A stretch of DNA of 64,000 bases. It comes from Asterella californica. Taxonomy: Eukaryota; Streptophyta; Marchantiopsida; Marchantiales; Aytoniaceae. A program made the translations under genes and the position numbers. Each line of letters opens with the position of its first letter. The stretch's first letter is position 1. The stretch spans positions 10,788,001 through 10,852,000 of the forward strand of contig JAYKYS010000015.1 in assembly GCA_036924285.1 (NCBI GenBank). Direction: 5' to 3'. Positions 1 to 12,571 of this stretch are shown here, piece after piece. The notes beneath the pieces are model-generated. The model searched no databases, was not told the origin of the DNA, and saw nothing but the letters and a program-made list of their open reading frames with translations.

Positions 1-9
1 CGTTACAAT

Positions 10-21
10 TGGTATCAGAGC
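10..21 (+). promoter_or_regulatory. Primer binding site, tRNA-iMet type (Gypsy-1)
   Basis: TGGTATCAGAGC starts two bases after the LTR end. This is the usual plant retrotransposon primer site complementary to the 3' end of initiator methionine tRNA. Confidence 0.85.
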
Positions 22-57
22 AAGCTCAAGTTGAGTCTTTACTGAACACCACCGACA

Positions 58-3000
58 ATGGAGGTTGTGTCGACCGAGTTGGACGAGATGAAAGCATTGC
101 TGAGAAAGTTGGAAGGCCGACTTGAGCAAGTGGAAGCTGAGAACAAGATGCTGAAGGCGGACCTAACTCAAGCAAAAGCGACACAAAAGAAGGAAGCGGA
201 GGTCCCTGTACTGCAAATCGAGCAAGTCAAGGATTTAGCACTACCAGGTGAAGGAGCAGTTGATATTGCTCAAGCAGATAAGAATGAAGATGGGTCACAG
301 AAGGTGCACGAGAATGTTGCGGAAGGCAGCTCAGCCAAAGAAGGGCACAAGCGAAAAGTGAAGTGGGCTGAACCAGCGACACCATCAGCCTTCAACGGTG
401 AAAAAAGCTTTTCCAGGTTTGAGTTATGGATTACTGAAATGGAGAATTACCTGGAGAATTTCGATGAGCGCAGTTGGTTCACCTATGCTGTTAGTAGACT
501 GGAAGGAGAGGCTAAGGAATGATATGGAGGTCAACAGCGGATGAGGAGTTTGAACGGTACAACTCCTATGTCCACTTGGCCGGAGCTGAAAGATGAACTC
601 CGACGACATTTGGTACCAGTGGATGAAGCTACACAGTTTCGACTAGAGCTCATTCATCTGAGACAGACAGGGAGTATCAGACAATATCTCCAGCGATTTT
701 CTGAGTTGGTTACTCGTTTGCACATGGTGGATCGCACCGACTTGCTGTTTCACTTGAAGAAAGGTCTACAAGGTTTCTATGCTAGTGTGTTTGATAGTGG
801 GGCTATGTTTCATAAGTCCGAGGACATGCAAGACTTATTTGCATTTTTGGAAGCAGCAGAGAACACTAGGGAACATAACTACACTGTGCAGCCCTCCAAG
901 TTTCAGCGTGAAACAAGTGGTGGCGAGCCTAGTAGAGGATTTTGGCGCAATCCTCAAGGACAGATAGCGTCCTCTCATAGTAGAGGTGGTAGAGGACGTG
1001 GTGGTGGAAGATTGGGTGCAGCGGGAAGGAGGTTTCCTCGTGGGTCTCAACAGCAAGGAGTTACTCGTGGTCCTACTCAGACCCGACCTATTGGATCTTA
1101 TGCATCCAATGCAGGATCCAACCAAGCTTCGACTTCAGGTGCTAAAAGCAGTGGAGCTAGCAGTACTACATCGTCAAGGACGATCATCTGCTTTCGGTGC
1201 GGACGAGATGATCACATCGCTCATGAGTGTCCTCAACGTTCAACAGCGAGCAATGTTCGTGGGTTGACAGCTGAGGAGACAACCAATTGTGTTGAAGAAC
1301 CATTTGAGGCATCTACTGGAGCAGAGGTATGTGCTGGTGAGCATTTGGTAGAACATGGAGATTTTCTGCCGTGGATTGAAGTGAAACTAGGAAGCCAACA
1401 GTGTTGTTTACTTATAGATACTGGAGCAGATGTGAATGTCTTGGATGAAAAGCTGGTCAGGACCTTAGGGATGACTAGAACCAAAATCATGAGCCCGTTG
1501 TTGGTGAGGTTTGTGCAAGGCAGCACAACCGTTACAGAAAAGCTCATGAGTGTTCCTATTACTGTTGGAGGTGTGACTATGAAGCATGAATTCCTAGTTA
1601 TGAACTTAGGTCACACAATGGAGGGTATCTTGTCATGGTCTTGGTTACAAGAGACCAATGCAAAGCTAGATGTGCAGGAAGGGAACGTCATAGTCATGGA
1701 TCAGTGGGGTTTAGGTAAACCACATCCATTAATCATCAAAGAGAGACCCAAGGAGCCAAACCATGATGTCCGTAGGTTCCAACAAGCCAAAGTGGCATTT
1801 CAAATCTGCACAGCTATGCAGTTTGGAAAGCAGATCAAGTCGGTAGACGAAGCTTGGGTTGCAGTGATGTCTAAACCCAAGGTGGAGACGGATGAGGAAG
1901 AACGTGTGGCTGCTCTTCGCATACACCATGATATGCAAGTACTGATTGAGAGGTATTCTCATATAATGCCGGATCAGTTACCAACAAGACTTCCTCCGAG
2001 GAGAGCCTTGGATCATGCCATTGATCTGGTTCCTTGGGCTACACCTATCGCAGTGTCATCAAGACGCATGTCGTTTGATGAGCTAACAGAGCTGAAGACT
2101 CAGTTGAAAGAGTTGGTAGCTCAAGGTATCTTACGACCCAGCATATCACCTTATGCTGCACCGGTCTTGTTCGTGGCCAAGAAAGATGGTGGTATCCGCA
2201 TGTGTGCAGACTACCGTGCACTTAATAAGGTTATTGTCAAGAACAAGTATCCTCTTCCCCTCATGGATGAAACCACAGATCGGTTGACCACATGAAAGTA
2301 CTTCACCAAGTTGGATCTTCGTTCTGGATATCATCAAATCCGGATCAAAGAAGGAGATGAAGAAAAGACGGCTATAAGGACGAGGTATGGCTTGTTTGAG
2401 TATACAGTGTTGCCGTTTGGATTGTCCAATGCACCTAGTACTTTTTGCAGGCTGATGAACAAGATCTTCAAAGATCTTTTGGATGAGAGTGTTATCGTGT
2501 ACTTGGACGATATCATCATCTTCTCATCCACTTGGGATCAGCATCTAGCAGATGTTGAAACAGTTTTTAAACGCTTGGAAGAACATCAACTCTACCTCAA
2601 GAAGAGCAAGTGTTCTTTTGGACAAGAGAGTGTGGTGTTTCTAGGATGTTTGATCGATGCGCATGGTATTCACCCTAACATGACTAAGATTCGAGCCATT
2701 GTTGAATGGAAGAGACCTGAGAGTGTTCATGAGCTCAGATCTTTTCTTGGGTTAGTCACATATTTTCGGCGCTTTGTTTATCAATTTGCGCATAAAGCCG
2801 CACCTTTGTTTGGCTTATTGCGCAAGGCTTCCAAGGTTATTTGGAACCCAGCAGCTGAAAGAGCATTTCAAGAGTTGAAACAAGCACTAACAGAAATGCC
2901 CGTGCTAGCTCTTCCAAAGATGGGAGAACCTTTCGAGGTTCACACAGATGCTTCTCAATGGGCCATTGGAGGAGTGTTGATGCAAGGAAAGCATCCAGTG

Positions 3001-4838
3001 GCTTATGAAAGTCACAAGTTTTCAGAAACTGAGACGAAATGGCCTGCTCATGAACAGGAGATGTTCGCTGTTGTCCACTGTCTGAAACGTTGGGAGCATT
3101 ATTTGTTACCAAGCAAAGTTACTGTTGTGACGGACTGCGAGGGTAATACATACTTTCAAAGTAAACCTCGGTTGTCACGCAAACAGCAGAGATGGCAAGT
3201 GGAGCTTGCACGTTTTGATATCGAATGGCGATATCAAAAGGGGAAGGAAAATATTCCAGCGGATGTGTTAAGCAGACGTGTCCAGGCGTTAACCCAGGAC
3301 ACAAGTGAAGAGCTTTTGGATCGAATCAGACAAGCATTGCCAGATGATCCTCAGGCTCAACGTTGGACCAGCCAACAAAGGAGAGATCCATTGGTACGTA
3401 ATCTCTCATTTCGCAATGACCTTTGGTTTTATAAGCAAACCAAGGTCTATGTTCCAGCTGGAGCTCTAAGGACACTAGTCATGCAAGAATGTCATGATTG
3501 TGAACTAGTTGGACATGGAGGACAGAATAGAACGTTACAACGACTTAAAGAGCAGTTTTATTGGCCAACCATGTTGGAGGATGTAATCAATTACGTGCAG
3601 ACTTGCTTGACATGTCAGCAACAACGAACTGAGTGGAGGAGACCTGCAGGATTGCTGAGACCATTACCAATACCTGATGGGCCTTGAGAGAGCATAAGTA
3701 TGGACTTATGCATCGGTTTACCTGAGTCAGGAGGTTTTGACACTTTGCTAGTTGTCATCGATCGTTTTAGCAAACAAGCTCACCTCATCCCTTGTAGGGA
3801 AGCAGTGACGTCAAAAGGTGCCGCTGAACTATTCATTCGATATGTTTTTAAGTATCATGGGATGCCTAAAGACATTGTTTCAGACTTGGATAGGAGGTTT
3901 GTTGCTGAGTTTTGGAAGGGTTTGTTTCGAAGACTCGGAACTACCCTCAAGTTCAGTTCCTCCTATCATCTTGAAACTGATGGTCAGATGGAAAGGACGA
4001 TACAGATAGTAGAGCAAGGGTTGAGAAACTATATCATGCGAGATCAAAGTGATTGGAGCGAGCACTGGACTTGGTGGAGTTTACAAATAACAACACTAAG
4101 CATTCGAGTACAATATTTAAACCATTTGAAGTGATTTATCGAGGCTCTCATGCACCTTGGACTCTTATAGCTCTAGCTACCAAGGGGCATGAAAACACAG
4201 GAAGGTCAAACCAGGATCCTCCAAATCTAGAGACTTTCATACGTATTCAGGGTACTGTGTTTCAAGAAGCCAAGAAACACATGGAGAAGGCACAACAACG
4301 ATATGCCAAGTATGCAAACCGTGGTAGGCAAGACGTACAGTTCGAAGAAGGGTAGAGGGTCTGGTTGAGAACCAAGAACTTCAGAATACCATCAGGGGTG
4401 GACTTAGCCAAGAAGCTTCTTCCAAAGTGGGCAGGACCATTCCTGATTGAGAAGAAGTTAGGTCCTGTGACTTATAAGTTACGTTTTCCAGCTAGTATGA
4501 AGCATTATCACCCCATCATTCATGTTTCTAACTTGAAAATGTTTCGTGAAGAACTAGAATCGTTGCCAGGAAGATATCAGAAATGGCATCCAGTGTTAGA
4601 AGCATTACCAAGAGCTGATGATCTTGAGTTGATTGAGATAGTAGATCATCGAGCATCACCGAATCTAGATGGAGCTGGAGAACCCGTTACTCAATACCTA
4701 TGTCGTTGGACAGATAGAGTTCCGGGATTGGTAAGTGAATCTTGGGAGTTCTTGGATGATCTAGCATTGTACAAGTTCCAAGAATCACTGCGAAGATACT
4801 TTGTGAGACGACAGTCCGCATTGGTCACTTCCAGCTAA
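58..4838 (+). pseudogene. gag-pol polyprotein of Gypsy-1 (chromovirus), broken
   Basis: One continuous gag-pol frame is broken by in-frame stops at 520-522 (TGA), 2293-2295 (TGA), 3685-3687 (TGA) and 4353-4355 (TAG), and by one frameshift near 4060. Domains in order are as follows. Gag has a coiled N-terminus (about 70-200) and a CCHC zinc knuckle at 1189-1230. Protease has its DTGA motif at 1417-1428. Reverse transcriptase carries YLDD, with the two Asp codons at 2506-2511. RNase H has TDAS near 2945. Integrase has an HHCC zinc domain around 3495-3630 and core Asp residues near 3700 and 3880. A chromodomain-like end (about 4620-4800) is rich in aromatic residues. The lesions mean this copy cannot make a full polyprotein. 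At least one stop (3685) falls where the family has Trp, as expected from G-to-A change at methylated cytosines. Confidence 0.9.
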
Positions 4839-5240
4839 GCGGTGGATTGAATCGAGTCAAAAGGGTCGTGCAAAAGGGCCCTTCAAGGACACTGGAACCG
4901 AGTAGATCTGGCCAATCTGCTCGTCTAAAGGTGGAGTTGTGGTCTGCTGACTTCTTATGACTGTCGGATGTCAATCAGGTTTATGCTGAAGCTACTATGG
5001 TGTATCATAGTAAAGAGGTGGATAAAAAGAAACTAACGAGTTCACCACCTGGAAGCTAGGGTTCAATCTCACCCGAAAGCGTCAACCAATGCTCGGTAAT
5101 CGAGCATAGTTCTGAAAAAGAGCTTAACCTTACCCTGGATGGGGTAGTGTTTCTCTGGATTTGAGGAAGTGTTGTTCCTAATGTGGTATTGTAGATACCG
5201 CAGTTCAGTGGAAGAACTGCGTTTTGTTGGTTGGGGTGAT
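4839..5240 (+). other. Gypsy-1 3' untranslated region ending in polypurine tract
   Basis: No open frame is seen between the end of pol and the 3' LTR. The last dozen bases (about 5229-5240, GGTTGGGGTGAT) form the polypurine tract that primes plus-strand synthesis, immediately before the LTR start TGTAACACC. Confidence 0.7.
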
Positions 5241-6227
5241 TGTAACACCTTTTTGCTTTTTCTCCAAACCAGATGTCATGCGGTCAATGATTATCCAAAA
5301 GTGGCAGCTGCATGGTCACAAGGCAAACTCAAGGAGACCAGATAAAGAGGGTCGCGAACCCTAAATGAGCCATTCTCAGTTTTCAGTATTTGAAGAGAGA
5401 GAGCACTCTTGGTGGTGAGGGAGGAGACTGTATTTTTCAGTGTAGTGTATATTGCCTTGGAGGTCAGAAATCAGGAGCTAGAACTGAATGCACATCAAGC
5501 TCCTTGGAGAGCAGATCCGGAGAGTAGACCTTCAGAGCCGACTTGTGATCAACAAGGAGGATAGGGTGTAGCTTAGATCGTTGACTTCAGATCTGATCTG
5601 TGGACTGAAAAATCAGAGCGTTCAGAGTGATAAGAGGTTCTCTGGTAAAGTCTTAGTTCTGGAGTTAATTTCTCACATCAGAGTTGCTGAGTAGTGAAGA
5701 ATTGCCGGTCCAAGAGCGCTGCGTGACCTTGTCAGCAATTAAACGCCATGTAATGTATATGAGCCCGTGACTTTCTCCATTCTGATAAGTAGGCTTGAGT
5801 TGTGTGCCAAAACTGAGTTGGGCGCATCTGGTGTCGTGTTGACTTTATTCGGGTGTAATTGCTTTGCCTTCCTACTTCCTAGCATCTACTAGGTCTCCTA
5901 GTCTTGGCGGTTGCTCCTTGTGGGTCATGGCGTTCCGACTTGATCACCAATAGCGGAAGCGCTGCCCAAATTTTATGCAACCTAGGTCTAGAATAGTTCC
6001 ACCTGTATTTAGTAACCTAAGATTGACCAGAGACCTACAAAAGACTAGTTGGTTATTCGAAACCCGTTCAACAGTTATTAAATCCTCTGTGCTTATTAGC
6101 GGATAGTTTAACGAACTGGATCTGGAGACACAAATAAAGTATACAGGTCTCCAGGGAGGTTCACGTTCGACAGTTCATTGGATAGAGACAAAGGAATCTA
6201 TTCCGAGATCTGCGGTCAAACGTTACA
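5241..6227 (+). repeat. 3' LTR of Gypsy-1
   Basis: The repeat starts with TGTAACACC directly after the polypurine tract. It ends with CGTTACA, the same seven bases that open the window before the primer site. It is 987 bp long and has no coding potential. It should contain the promoter and polyadenylation signals; I did not pick out a clear TATA box. Confidence 0.85.
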
Positions 6228-6345
6228 GAGACGCCTAGCGGAAGTCGTAACTCCCTTTTCTGGGCACGGAATATTTGATTAAAGTTCCAATTCCGACACC
6301 CCTTATAGGTCGAACTCGTTTGGACGGATGTGAAAGTTTCGCGTC
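6228..6345. repeat. Diverged repeat copy A (pairs with 20027-20150)
   Basis: Read by eye, the block with GGAAGTCGTAACTCC, CGGAATAT, AAAGTTCCAA and GACACCCCTTATAGG aligns in the same order with a block at 20027-20150, at roughly two-thirds identity. The family and function are unknown. It could be a shared transposon relic. Confidence 0.35.
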
Positions 6346-7385
6346 CAACTACTGTCATTCTGGCTTTATTATAACGTACTGTATTTTGTAATGGATACGG
6401 TCGTTCTTTAATTTCTTTTGTGTTCGTAAAATAACGAGAAAAGCGTGAGTTATTTTATTTCTAAATTTTCTTACATCATTTTTGTAATTTTAGTAAAAAA
6501 TGCCTGTCCTAGAATTGTTCTGTAAAACTCTTTCATTTAGACAATTTTGAGTGTTAAACTGCATAGATGTTTTCTTACGGTAATAATTTAACCCTTGGTG
6601 ATATTGGTTGAGAAGGTATATAAAACAATGCGTGTATCGTAGTAAACTCCACAAGTTCTATTTAAACATCTGGTAGAATTTCCAAAATATTTAATCACAC
6701 CCTTGATTTGCTACAGCAGGTTTTGTAACTCAAGATGTCACATCATCAGAAAGTAAAAACTGCATGTTAGCAGTTAGATATATATTTACACACAATAATA
6801 ATAATTTAAAATATTTTTACAAAAGATTATCATCCCAGATGATATTTTATTTATTTTAGTGTAATGTCTTTACATAGGAGTAAAAATGTGGAACTTGCAA
6901 TTGCCCGTAAGGGTTGTGCTCAAGTAATGCAATGTTAAAAGACGTGGAGTCAAGTCCGATAAGCATATTAGAGGTGCGGTAAAATAAATGTCTATAAAAT
7001 CTATTGACATGTGTTTATGTATGCGCTTTTCTGTGTATATTTACATTAAGTGTTTCAGATCCACTGCTGCACTCTTTTATTTTCTGTCTAGTACTTCCGC
7101 TATTACGTATTATTGCATCAATGCAGTCACAATTTAATGTGATATAGTAATAACTAAGTGAATATGAATGCAACATGAACTTCTAGAGACCTTTTACTCA
7201 TTTGTTGTTATCGGAAAATAAATAAGTGTTAACTTTCTATGCTAACCAAATAAAAAGTATCAAATCACTTATACATGTTCAATGTTAGAGGAGGTGCAAG
7301 GAGATCTTCACATAACTCATTAGTGAAGAAAAGAAGCTTCTTACAAAATGAATGTGAGAGGTTAAACTAAAACACTACAAAAATC

Positions 7386-7437
7386 TTTAGTTTATTATAT
7401 AATCCTTTCTAACAAAAAAGTTAGATAATAAACTAAA
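7386..7437. repeat. Foldback hairpin
   Basis: TTTAGTTTATTA at the left pairs perfectly with TAATAAACTAAA at the right. Inside it an inner 6-bp stem, TCTAAC / GTTAGA, closes on an A6 loop. It lies in AT-rich spacer and may be a MITE relic. Confidence 0.6.
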
Positions 7438-8329
7438 CCTTTGCATATTTATCTCCTCCATCTTTTTGATGGAAGAGGTGAATATGACAAGGAAGTTAGT
7501 TATAAGTTTGATTATTTACCTAGTTAAAAGTTTGTAATCAAGAAACTGATTTTCCAAAAGTACTACTCTTCTCTATCTACTTACTCGTGCAATAAAATTG
7601 CTCGAACCGTATAGAGCTTACAATCTTATGCATGTATAACGTGTGACTTGTCTGTATAACGTATGAATTGATCATGCGAGATATGCTAGAGTGCGGGATG
7701 AGTGGTGAAGGGGGGCTTGTGTTCTTTTTCAATTTAGAGCTTCTTATAGTTTTTTCCATATGTAGTCATTCAGTGTCATTCTTTTTTTGAAACGTTTACT
7801 TCTGAACGCTGCTCATTATGATTGTTTCTTTTTTATTTCTTGTTGATTATACATTGAGCTTTCTTATTTTTTTAGTTCATTCTTTTTCATTATTGCTTAC
7901 AGTGTACGGAGTGAGTTCTTTCTTTATCATGGAGATGGAGTCGACGCGTGTCGAGACGAGGACGAAGACGATCAATATGCATATGTCGACATCTGCTCAA
8001 TCAAGAATGTAGTCCACCTCCTTTTATTCTTTTCTTTACTTATGTTTTTATTTTTTTGTTACACATAGTGAGCTTGATGCATGTACGCACAATGTAGTTA
8101 TGCTATCTTAAATGCATGAGAATTTTCATGATTTTTGTTATATTATTGTGTTTAGTTACATAGATTTTGTATCTCACATTGTTTTTTATGTTTTTCTATT
8201 GGTTTGGTGATATTGATATGATTTAGATCCATGTCCACAATTTCAACTCCGGGGGCTATTAGGACTCCTTGTCCTATTAGCACACTATGACCTTCAGCTC
8301 AAAGACATGTACTTTGTATCTCTTGTTTA

Positions 8330-8460
8330 TCTTGTGGTTGTCCATTTACAACGGGTGGGTCTAGCACCAGTCATGCTCATACTTGTACAGGTGCTCGACT
8401 GAGATGTCCATATATGGTTGTTACTCAGTTTCATTGTACCATTTCTTTCATAATTTGTCC
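8330..8460 (+). pseudogene. N-terminal zinc-finger trace of the non-LTR element
   Basis: In one frame the reading contains Cys-x-x-Cys, a Phe, and then His-x-His-x-Cys, like a single C2H2/C2HC finger. N-terminal fingers of this kind are known in R2-like retrotransposons, where they bind target DNA. The assignment rests on position relative to the RT and on this spacing only. Confidence 0.35.
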
Positions 8461-9329
8461 ATCTTTGATTTCTCCTCCTCGTCAATCATCTCTCCAATTG
8501 ATATAGTTGGAGGTTGGGTTTGATTACTTTCAAATACATCTTATATTTTAGATTTTCTTTTCATTTAATCGACGTCCATCTCGTCTCTTTCACTATATTT
8601 CTTTTGCGTCGAGGATAGATGTTAGACGTGCTCTTAGATTGTCCTTAGATATTTTGGCTGCAGATCTTTTTGATAAGTATGCTTGGCATCTCTCTTTTCT
8701 ATTTCTGAGATGCTGTTTGAGATACGATCGGGAAGGGAAGCAGGTCAATGTGAAGTTTTATCTCGACTTTGTCGATTCATACGTGGTATTTGGGAGTATT
8801 TTCATAAAGATTTCTTGGATAACTTGTCAGACAGAGATGTAGACCATGCAGTTTCTCCAGACATGGAGATCATGGATTCAGTTGAGGTTATGGAGAAGAG
8901 ATGACTCAAACATTGTCTGCTACTTGGTCGAGTTGGGGAGCTCAGTCGTGCTGCTCAAGCTTTACGTCCATTGGTCACGGCTCCTCCTACATATGATACT
9001 ATTCTCGAGCTTGAACGATTATACCATCAATGTTGTTCGTCACCTTCTGCTGAGATTTTACTTTTTCAGGTGTTATCCTTCTAGACATATACTCTTTTAT
9101 TCGTGCTTTCATGACCACCCCTAGTCTAGCAATTGGTAGTCCCTCAAGTATGCATTATGAATACTTTCGATAGTGCTTGGATCCGGGAGATTCTAGAAGT
9201 GGGTTTATTTCACTTTTCATAGTGTGCTCGGTTTTGGCTAGTGGTATGGTGCATCTCCGTTTAAGTTTTGATAGAGGGTAGGTTGCTCATGATGGACAAG
9301 GACCCGCTGATACCACCGCTAAAGGACTC

Positions 9330-10030
9330 AGAGATATGCGTCCTCTAGCGGTGGGAAGAGGTCATTCTCATACTTGTCAGTCGTGCTATGGTGCTTCAAC
9401 ACAAAGATACATTTGCACAACATTTGTAGTTATCAGTACGGGGTGGGTCTCAGAGGTGGTGCCGAGATCGTGGTGCATGCGCTTCGTGCGTCAATGGAGC
9501 TTCAACTTGATTGGGCGGTTCTACATGTAGGTGTGGAGAATGCATTCAATTGCATTTTGAAAGACGTCATCTTCTTGGAGTTGTTGGATATGAGTCCTCC
9601 ACTTTCTCCGCTCAAATCTTTTGTTCGAACATTTATGGTGATGCTATATCTCTATATTATTTTCACGATTCTTCATTGCAAGGTGTAGAGATCATACGAT
9701 CCGAGACAGGTACTAGACAAGACGATTTTATAGGAGATTCATTGTTCGTCATGGTTCATTTGCGAGCCTTGCGAAAGGTGACAGCTCTCTATCTAAGATG
9801 TCCGATTCTTTCTTTACATGACAATACTCATTTTGTGAGATCCGTTTCTTTGATCAGATAGATATTCGAGAATCTTCGAGTGAAGCTCTTGACTATTGGT
9901 TTGTCGATTAAGATGACCAAATGTCGAGTTTGGTCTCCTTCTGGTTTGGATTCTTCTTTCATCACCTCGGAGGGCTTTCTCACCCCCTCCTGATGACAAT
10001 AGAGTCTTGGTTTCGCACACCTACTGTCTT
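9330..10030 (+). pseudogene. Reverse transcriptase fragment of the non-LTR element
   Basis: Translated pieces carry a GGAEIVVHALR block (about 9440-9490). A conserved stretch follows reading DWAVLHVGVENAFNC (about 9510-9560). Then comes a TGTRQDD-like block (about 9705-9730) corresponding to the GxxQGDP motif of non-LTR RTs. The catalytic xxDD box is eroded to HDNTHF at 9818-9835. Downstream a KCRVWSPSGLD stretch continues the domain to about 10000. Several frameshifts separate these blocks, so no active enzyme can be made. Confidence 0.7.
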
Positions 10031-10089
10031 GTTGCGTCAGCGGAAGCTCTTGCTCAATAGACGCGAAACTCACAACGCTAACCTGCAAA

Positions 10090-11270
10090 CCACAATCACA
10101 AGTTAGCATTCATGCACCACTTACCTTTGTCCCGTCCTATCCGGACCGGTGTCGGACCGTCTCCTTAACTCTCAAGCTCTCTAAGTCTCGACCTAGACCC
10201 GGCTAGGTCGGTCCCAAAACATGATCAAGTCACAACATGAATTAGGACGGACTTTTCATAAAGTCCAAGGTCATAAATTGTACCTTTAGCACACATAGCG
10301 GTCCAACCGCCCATGATGTCTGTCTGGGTCCAGGCTCTTGAACGGTGGTTGAATCCGCTGTCTCGTTCACTAGTCTTGCTCTAGCCCTTAGGTTGTTCAA
10401 AAGTCCAGACATCCACGTATGGACTAAAACGTGCCTTGGTACTGACCCAACGATCATCTCATATTCCTAGAGTATGTCCGCCGAACTCTAAAGTCGGATG
10501 ACTCATCATGGTCCACCCAAGCATCGAGTCCTGTCATATATACTTTAGGGATCGTCGATCCCGTTCTCCTCTTTGGTCTTTGAAATTTATGTCACAACCT
10601 GATCACATGATCGGATATAATTCTCAGCTCTGAGGTTAGTTTGAGGAGTTCTTTCTGTCTCTAGAAAGCTCTCGCCAAGAGTTTTCCAATGATATCTTAC
10701 TCGTCTCAATATCTCACGTGGAGCTCCGTCCACGACAAAAAACGTCACTGGAGCTCCAACACTTAGTAATTTTTCAAGAAACTGTGATCTAGTACCAGAC
10801 TAAGACCTTATGGTTCAAACCAGCATCCAAACCCACCTCTTGGTCTCACGTTTCAGACTTACATCTCAAACTTGCATTTCGATCCATTTTCGTACTTGTC
10901 CTCTTAGGTCAACATTCGTCGGGATCGTCTTGGGATAGACCTCTATGTCCTAACCCAATGTTCCAACTTTGGTTCAAAGAACCACTTAAGATTCATCTGT
11001 TCATGACTTCTCGACCAAGCCGTTAAGTCTTGCTTGCAGCATTCACAACCTAGTGCAAGTCTACTAAGGCTCTGTTGTTCGCATCTACGCTTGATCTTGA
11101 GATCGAGGATCACAACACTTGGACACCCCTTTTGGTTCACCCGAGTTTGTATCCTCCTTCTTAGAGGAGCATTTATTGGAGCTCAACATCGTTTGACTCA
11201 TCTCTTATCTTGACTTAAAGACCCTTAGATTGCATTCTACATTTATCTTCTTGCTTTGAGAGGAGATCAT
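10090..11270. other. Unassigned segment interrupting the non-LTR element
   Basis: Neither strand gives protein similarity that fits the element on either side, and base composition becomes more pyrimidine-rich. It contains short inverted words such as CCTAGACCCGGCTAGG. It is probably an insertion, but I could not identify its ends or a target duplication. Confidence 0.3.
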
Positions 11271-11527
11271 CATTTTTGCAAAGATGTGTGTCACTTACTC
11301 CTACTTTTCTCGACAGTTTGGAGCGGGTTGATGAGGACTTGTTGACGACTTTGCATATATTCGAGGATCAGGAGATTTTCTTTGTCATGAGAGAGAGTTG
11401 ACCAAGGAGCATGTTACTTGACCTCGTAGGCATGATGAGGTAGACCTACTTGCGTCTAAGGTCTCTGCTCCTTTGGCTTGCTTGGGTAGTTGAACTCTAC
11501 TCGTATCATATTTAGCACTACATTTTC

Positions 11528-12145
11528 ATGTACATCATGTTCTCACTATTGCGAGAGTTTGTTTTGCATATAAAGGATGAGTCATTCCTCCTACATGTAT
11601 CATTACATCAATGTAGAGATGATTTACCTACTCCGACTCATTCTCTCTTACCTCCTTTTGATGTCATTGCTAGAGATGGTGTGTCTTCGCTCCAAAAGAC
11701 ACTCAGTCATAGTTTTTATTCGAAACTAGTCCTTGTCCGTCTCCAGTCAGATGGACTTTCATATCATATTATTGCTCGTCTTCGTTCTTGCGCAAGTGCG
11801 GGTTCTTGGCTTTCTATCAAGCTTTCCTCTCTTCGACTATGCATCACAACTTCATCTTACATTATATCGATGTGTCTTCGATTGGATCTCTTTCAACCTC
11901 TGATCATAGGTATCTCGAGGTGTAGATGTGGCCATGCTATCTCTGTTACATGAGGGCATCTGTTCTGATGTACACATGGAGAGAAATCATTGCGAACATG
12001 ACATCACTGGAGAGACTATACTTTCCTTCCTGAGAGAGATGGATCTTCATGTGAGAAAGGAGGTTAGGGATCTCCTTCTCTTCTCCTCCATGGATCTTTC
12101 TCGACAGCGGATAGATTTATATTTTAGCCACGAGGGAGTGATATA
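11528..12145 (+). pseudogene. C-terminal CCHC and endonuclease-like region of the non-LTR element
   Basis: The frame reads ARLRSCASAGSWLS, then a CxC...H...C cluster at 11921-11971 interrupted by two TGA codons. An RHD-like pair, a charged helix and an RQRIDLYFSHEG stretch (about 12105-12140) follow. In R2-like elements a CCHC motif precedes a PD-(D/E)xK endonuclease, and the R-x-D-L-x-F stretch could be its core. That last point is inference. Confidence 0.5.
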
Positions 12146-12571
12146 GGTGACATACGTGACATACGTGGTTATTATGAATTCGATGACTGACTCTTATGTT
12201 TGTTAGGCAACACTTACTTCAGCTCCTTTGGCAGCTGAGTGGAAGATCTGAGACTAATTAGACAAGGATGCTTCTGTGAGGCTTTTCTCTCTTAGAATTG
12301 ATACCTTTGGATGTCTTCATCCAAAGTTTACTAACTTGTTGAGTTTGTTAGCACGTATGCAGATGAAAAACTCTAGGAGGACTAACCTATCTTTATGATT
12401 CGATGATGATGCAACATCGAATAAGTATACATTGCAAAAGACGTTAGCGGAGACTTTGCAGAAGAGAGTTGAGGCGCTTTCGTCATCCGTTAGGAGAGAT
12501 GATACATCATTGACTCAACTCATGGAGGCTCTGGCCTCCTTACTTGAGGAGATTGCGTAGTTAGCCAGACA
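12146..12571 (+). pseudogene. Probable 3' tail of the non-LTR element
   Basis: Fragmented reading contains KTLAETLQKRVEALSS followed by a Leu/Glu-rich end that stops near 12560. It follows directly after the endonuclease-like region. No poly(A) tail or target duplication was found. Confidence 0.3.

Larger units (their letters stand above)
1..6227 (+). mobile_element. Ty3/gypsy chromovirus (Gypsy-1), 5' LTR cut by window edge
   Basis: This is a full-length but defective LTR retrotransposon. The window opens on the last bases of its 5' LTR, which end in GTTACA at position 7. A tRNA-iMet primer site, a gag-pol reading frame, a purine-rich tract and a 3' LTR at 5241-6227 follow. The order protease, RT, RNase H, integrase is that of Ty3/gypsy, and a chromodomain-like C-terminus marks it as a chromovirus. 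The 3' LTR ends in the same GTTACA and begins with TGTAAC, giving short terminal inverted repeats. The matching target duplication cannot be checked because the left flank lies outside the window. Confidence 0.9.
6228..8227. other. AT-rich spacer without a recognisable gene
   Basis: I see only short, low-complexity reading frames and long A/T runs. The first 120 bases resemble 20027-20150 and a foldback lies at 7386-7437; both are listed separately. There is no coding region I can support. Confidence 0.6.
8228..12571 (+). mobile_element. Decayed non-LTR retrotransposon with RT and CCHC/endonuclease-like C-terminus
   Basis: Fragments in all three forward frames line up in the order of one polyprotein. 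These are a zinc-finger-like N-terminus (8330-8450), a middle region, a reverse transcriptase (9330-10030) and a C-terminal Cys/His region (11740-12140). The order RT, then CCHC, then an endonuclease-like tail fits non-LTR elements with a restriction-like endonuclease, of the R2/HERO sort. Stops and frameshifts occur every few dozen codons, so the copy is old. Ends are approximate. A stretch at about 10090-11270 does not fit the polyprotein and looks inserted. Confidence 0.65.

Noticed and set aside
6235..6250. GGAAGTCGTAAC resembling the 3' end of 18S rRNA
   Set aside because: Only a dozen bases match; the flanking sequence is not rRNA.
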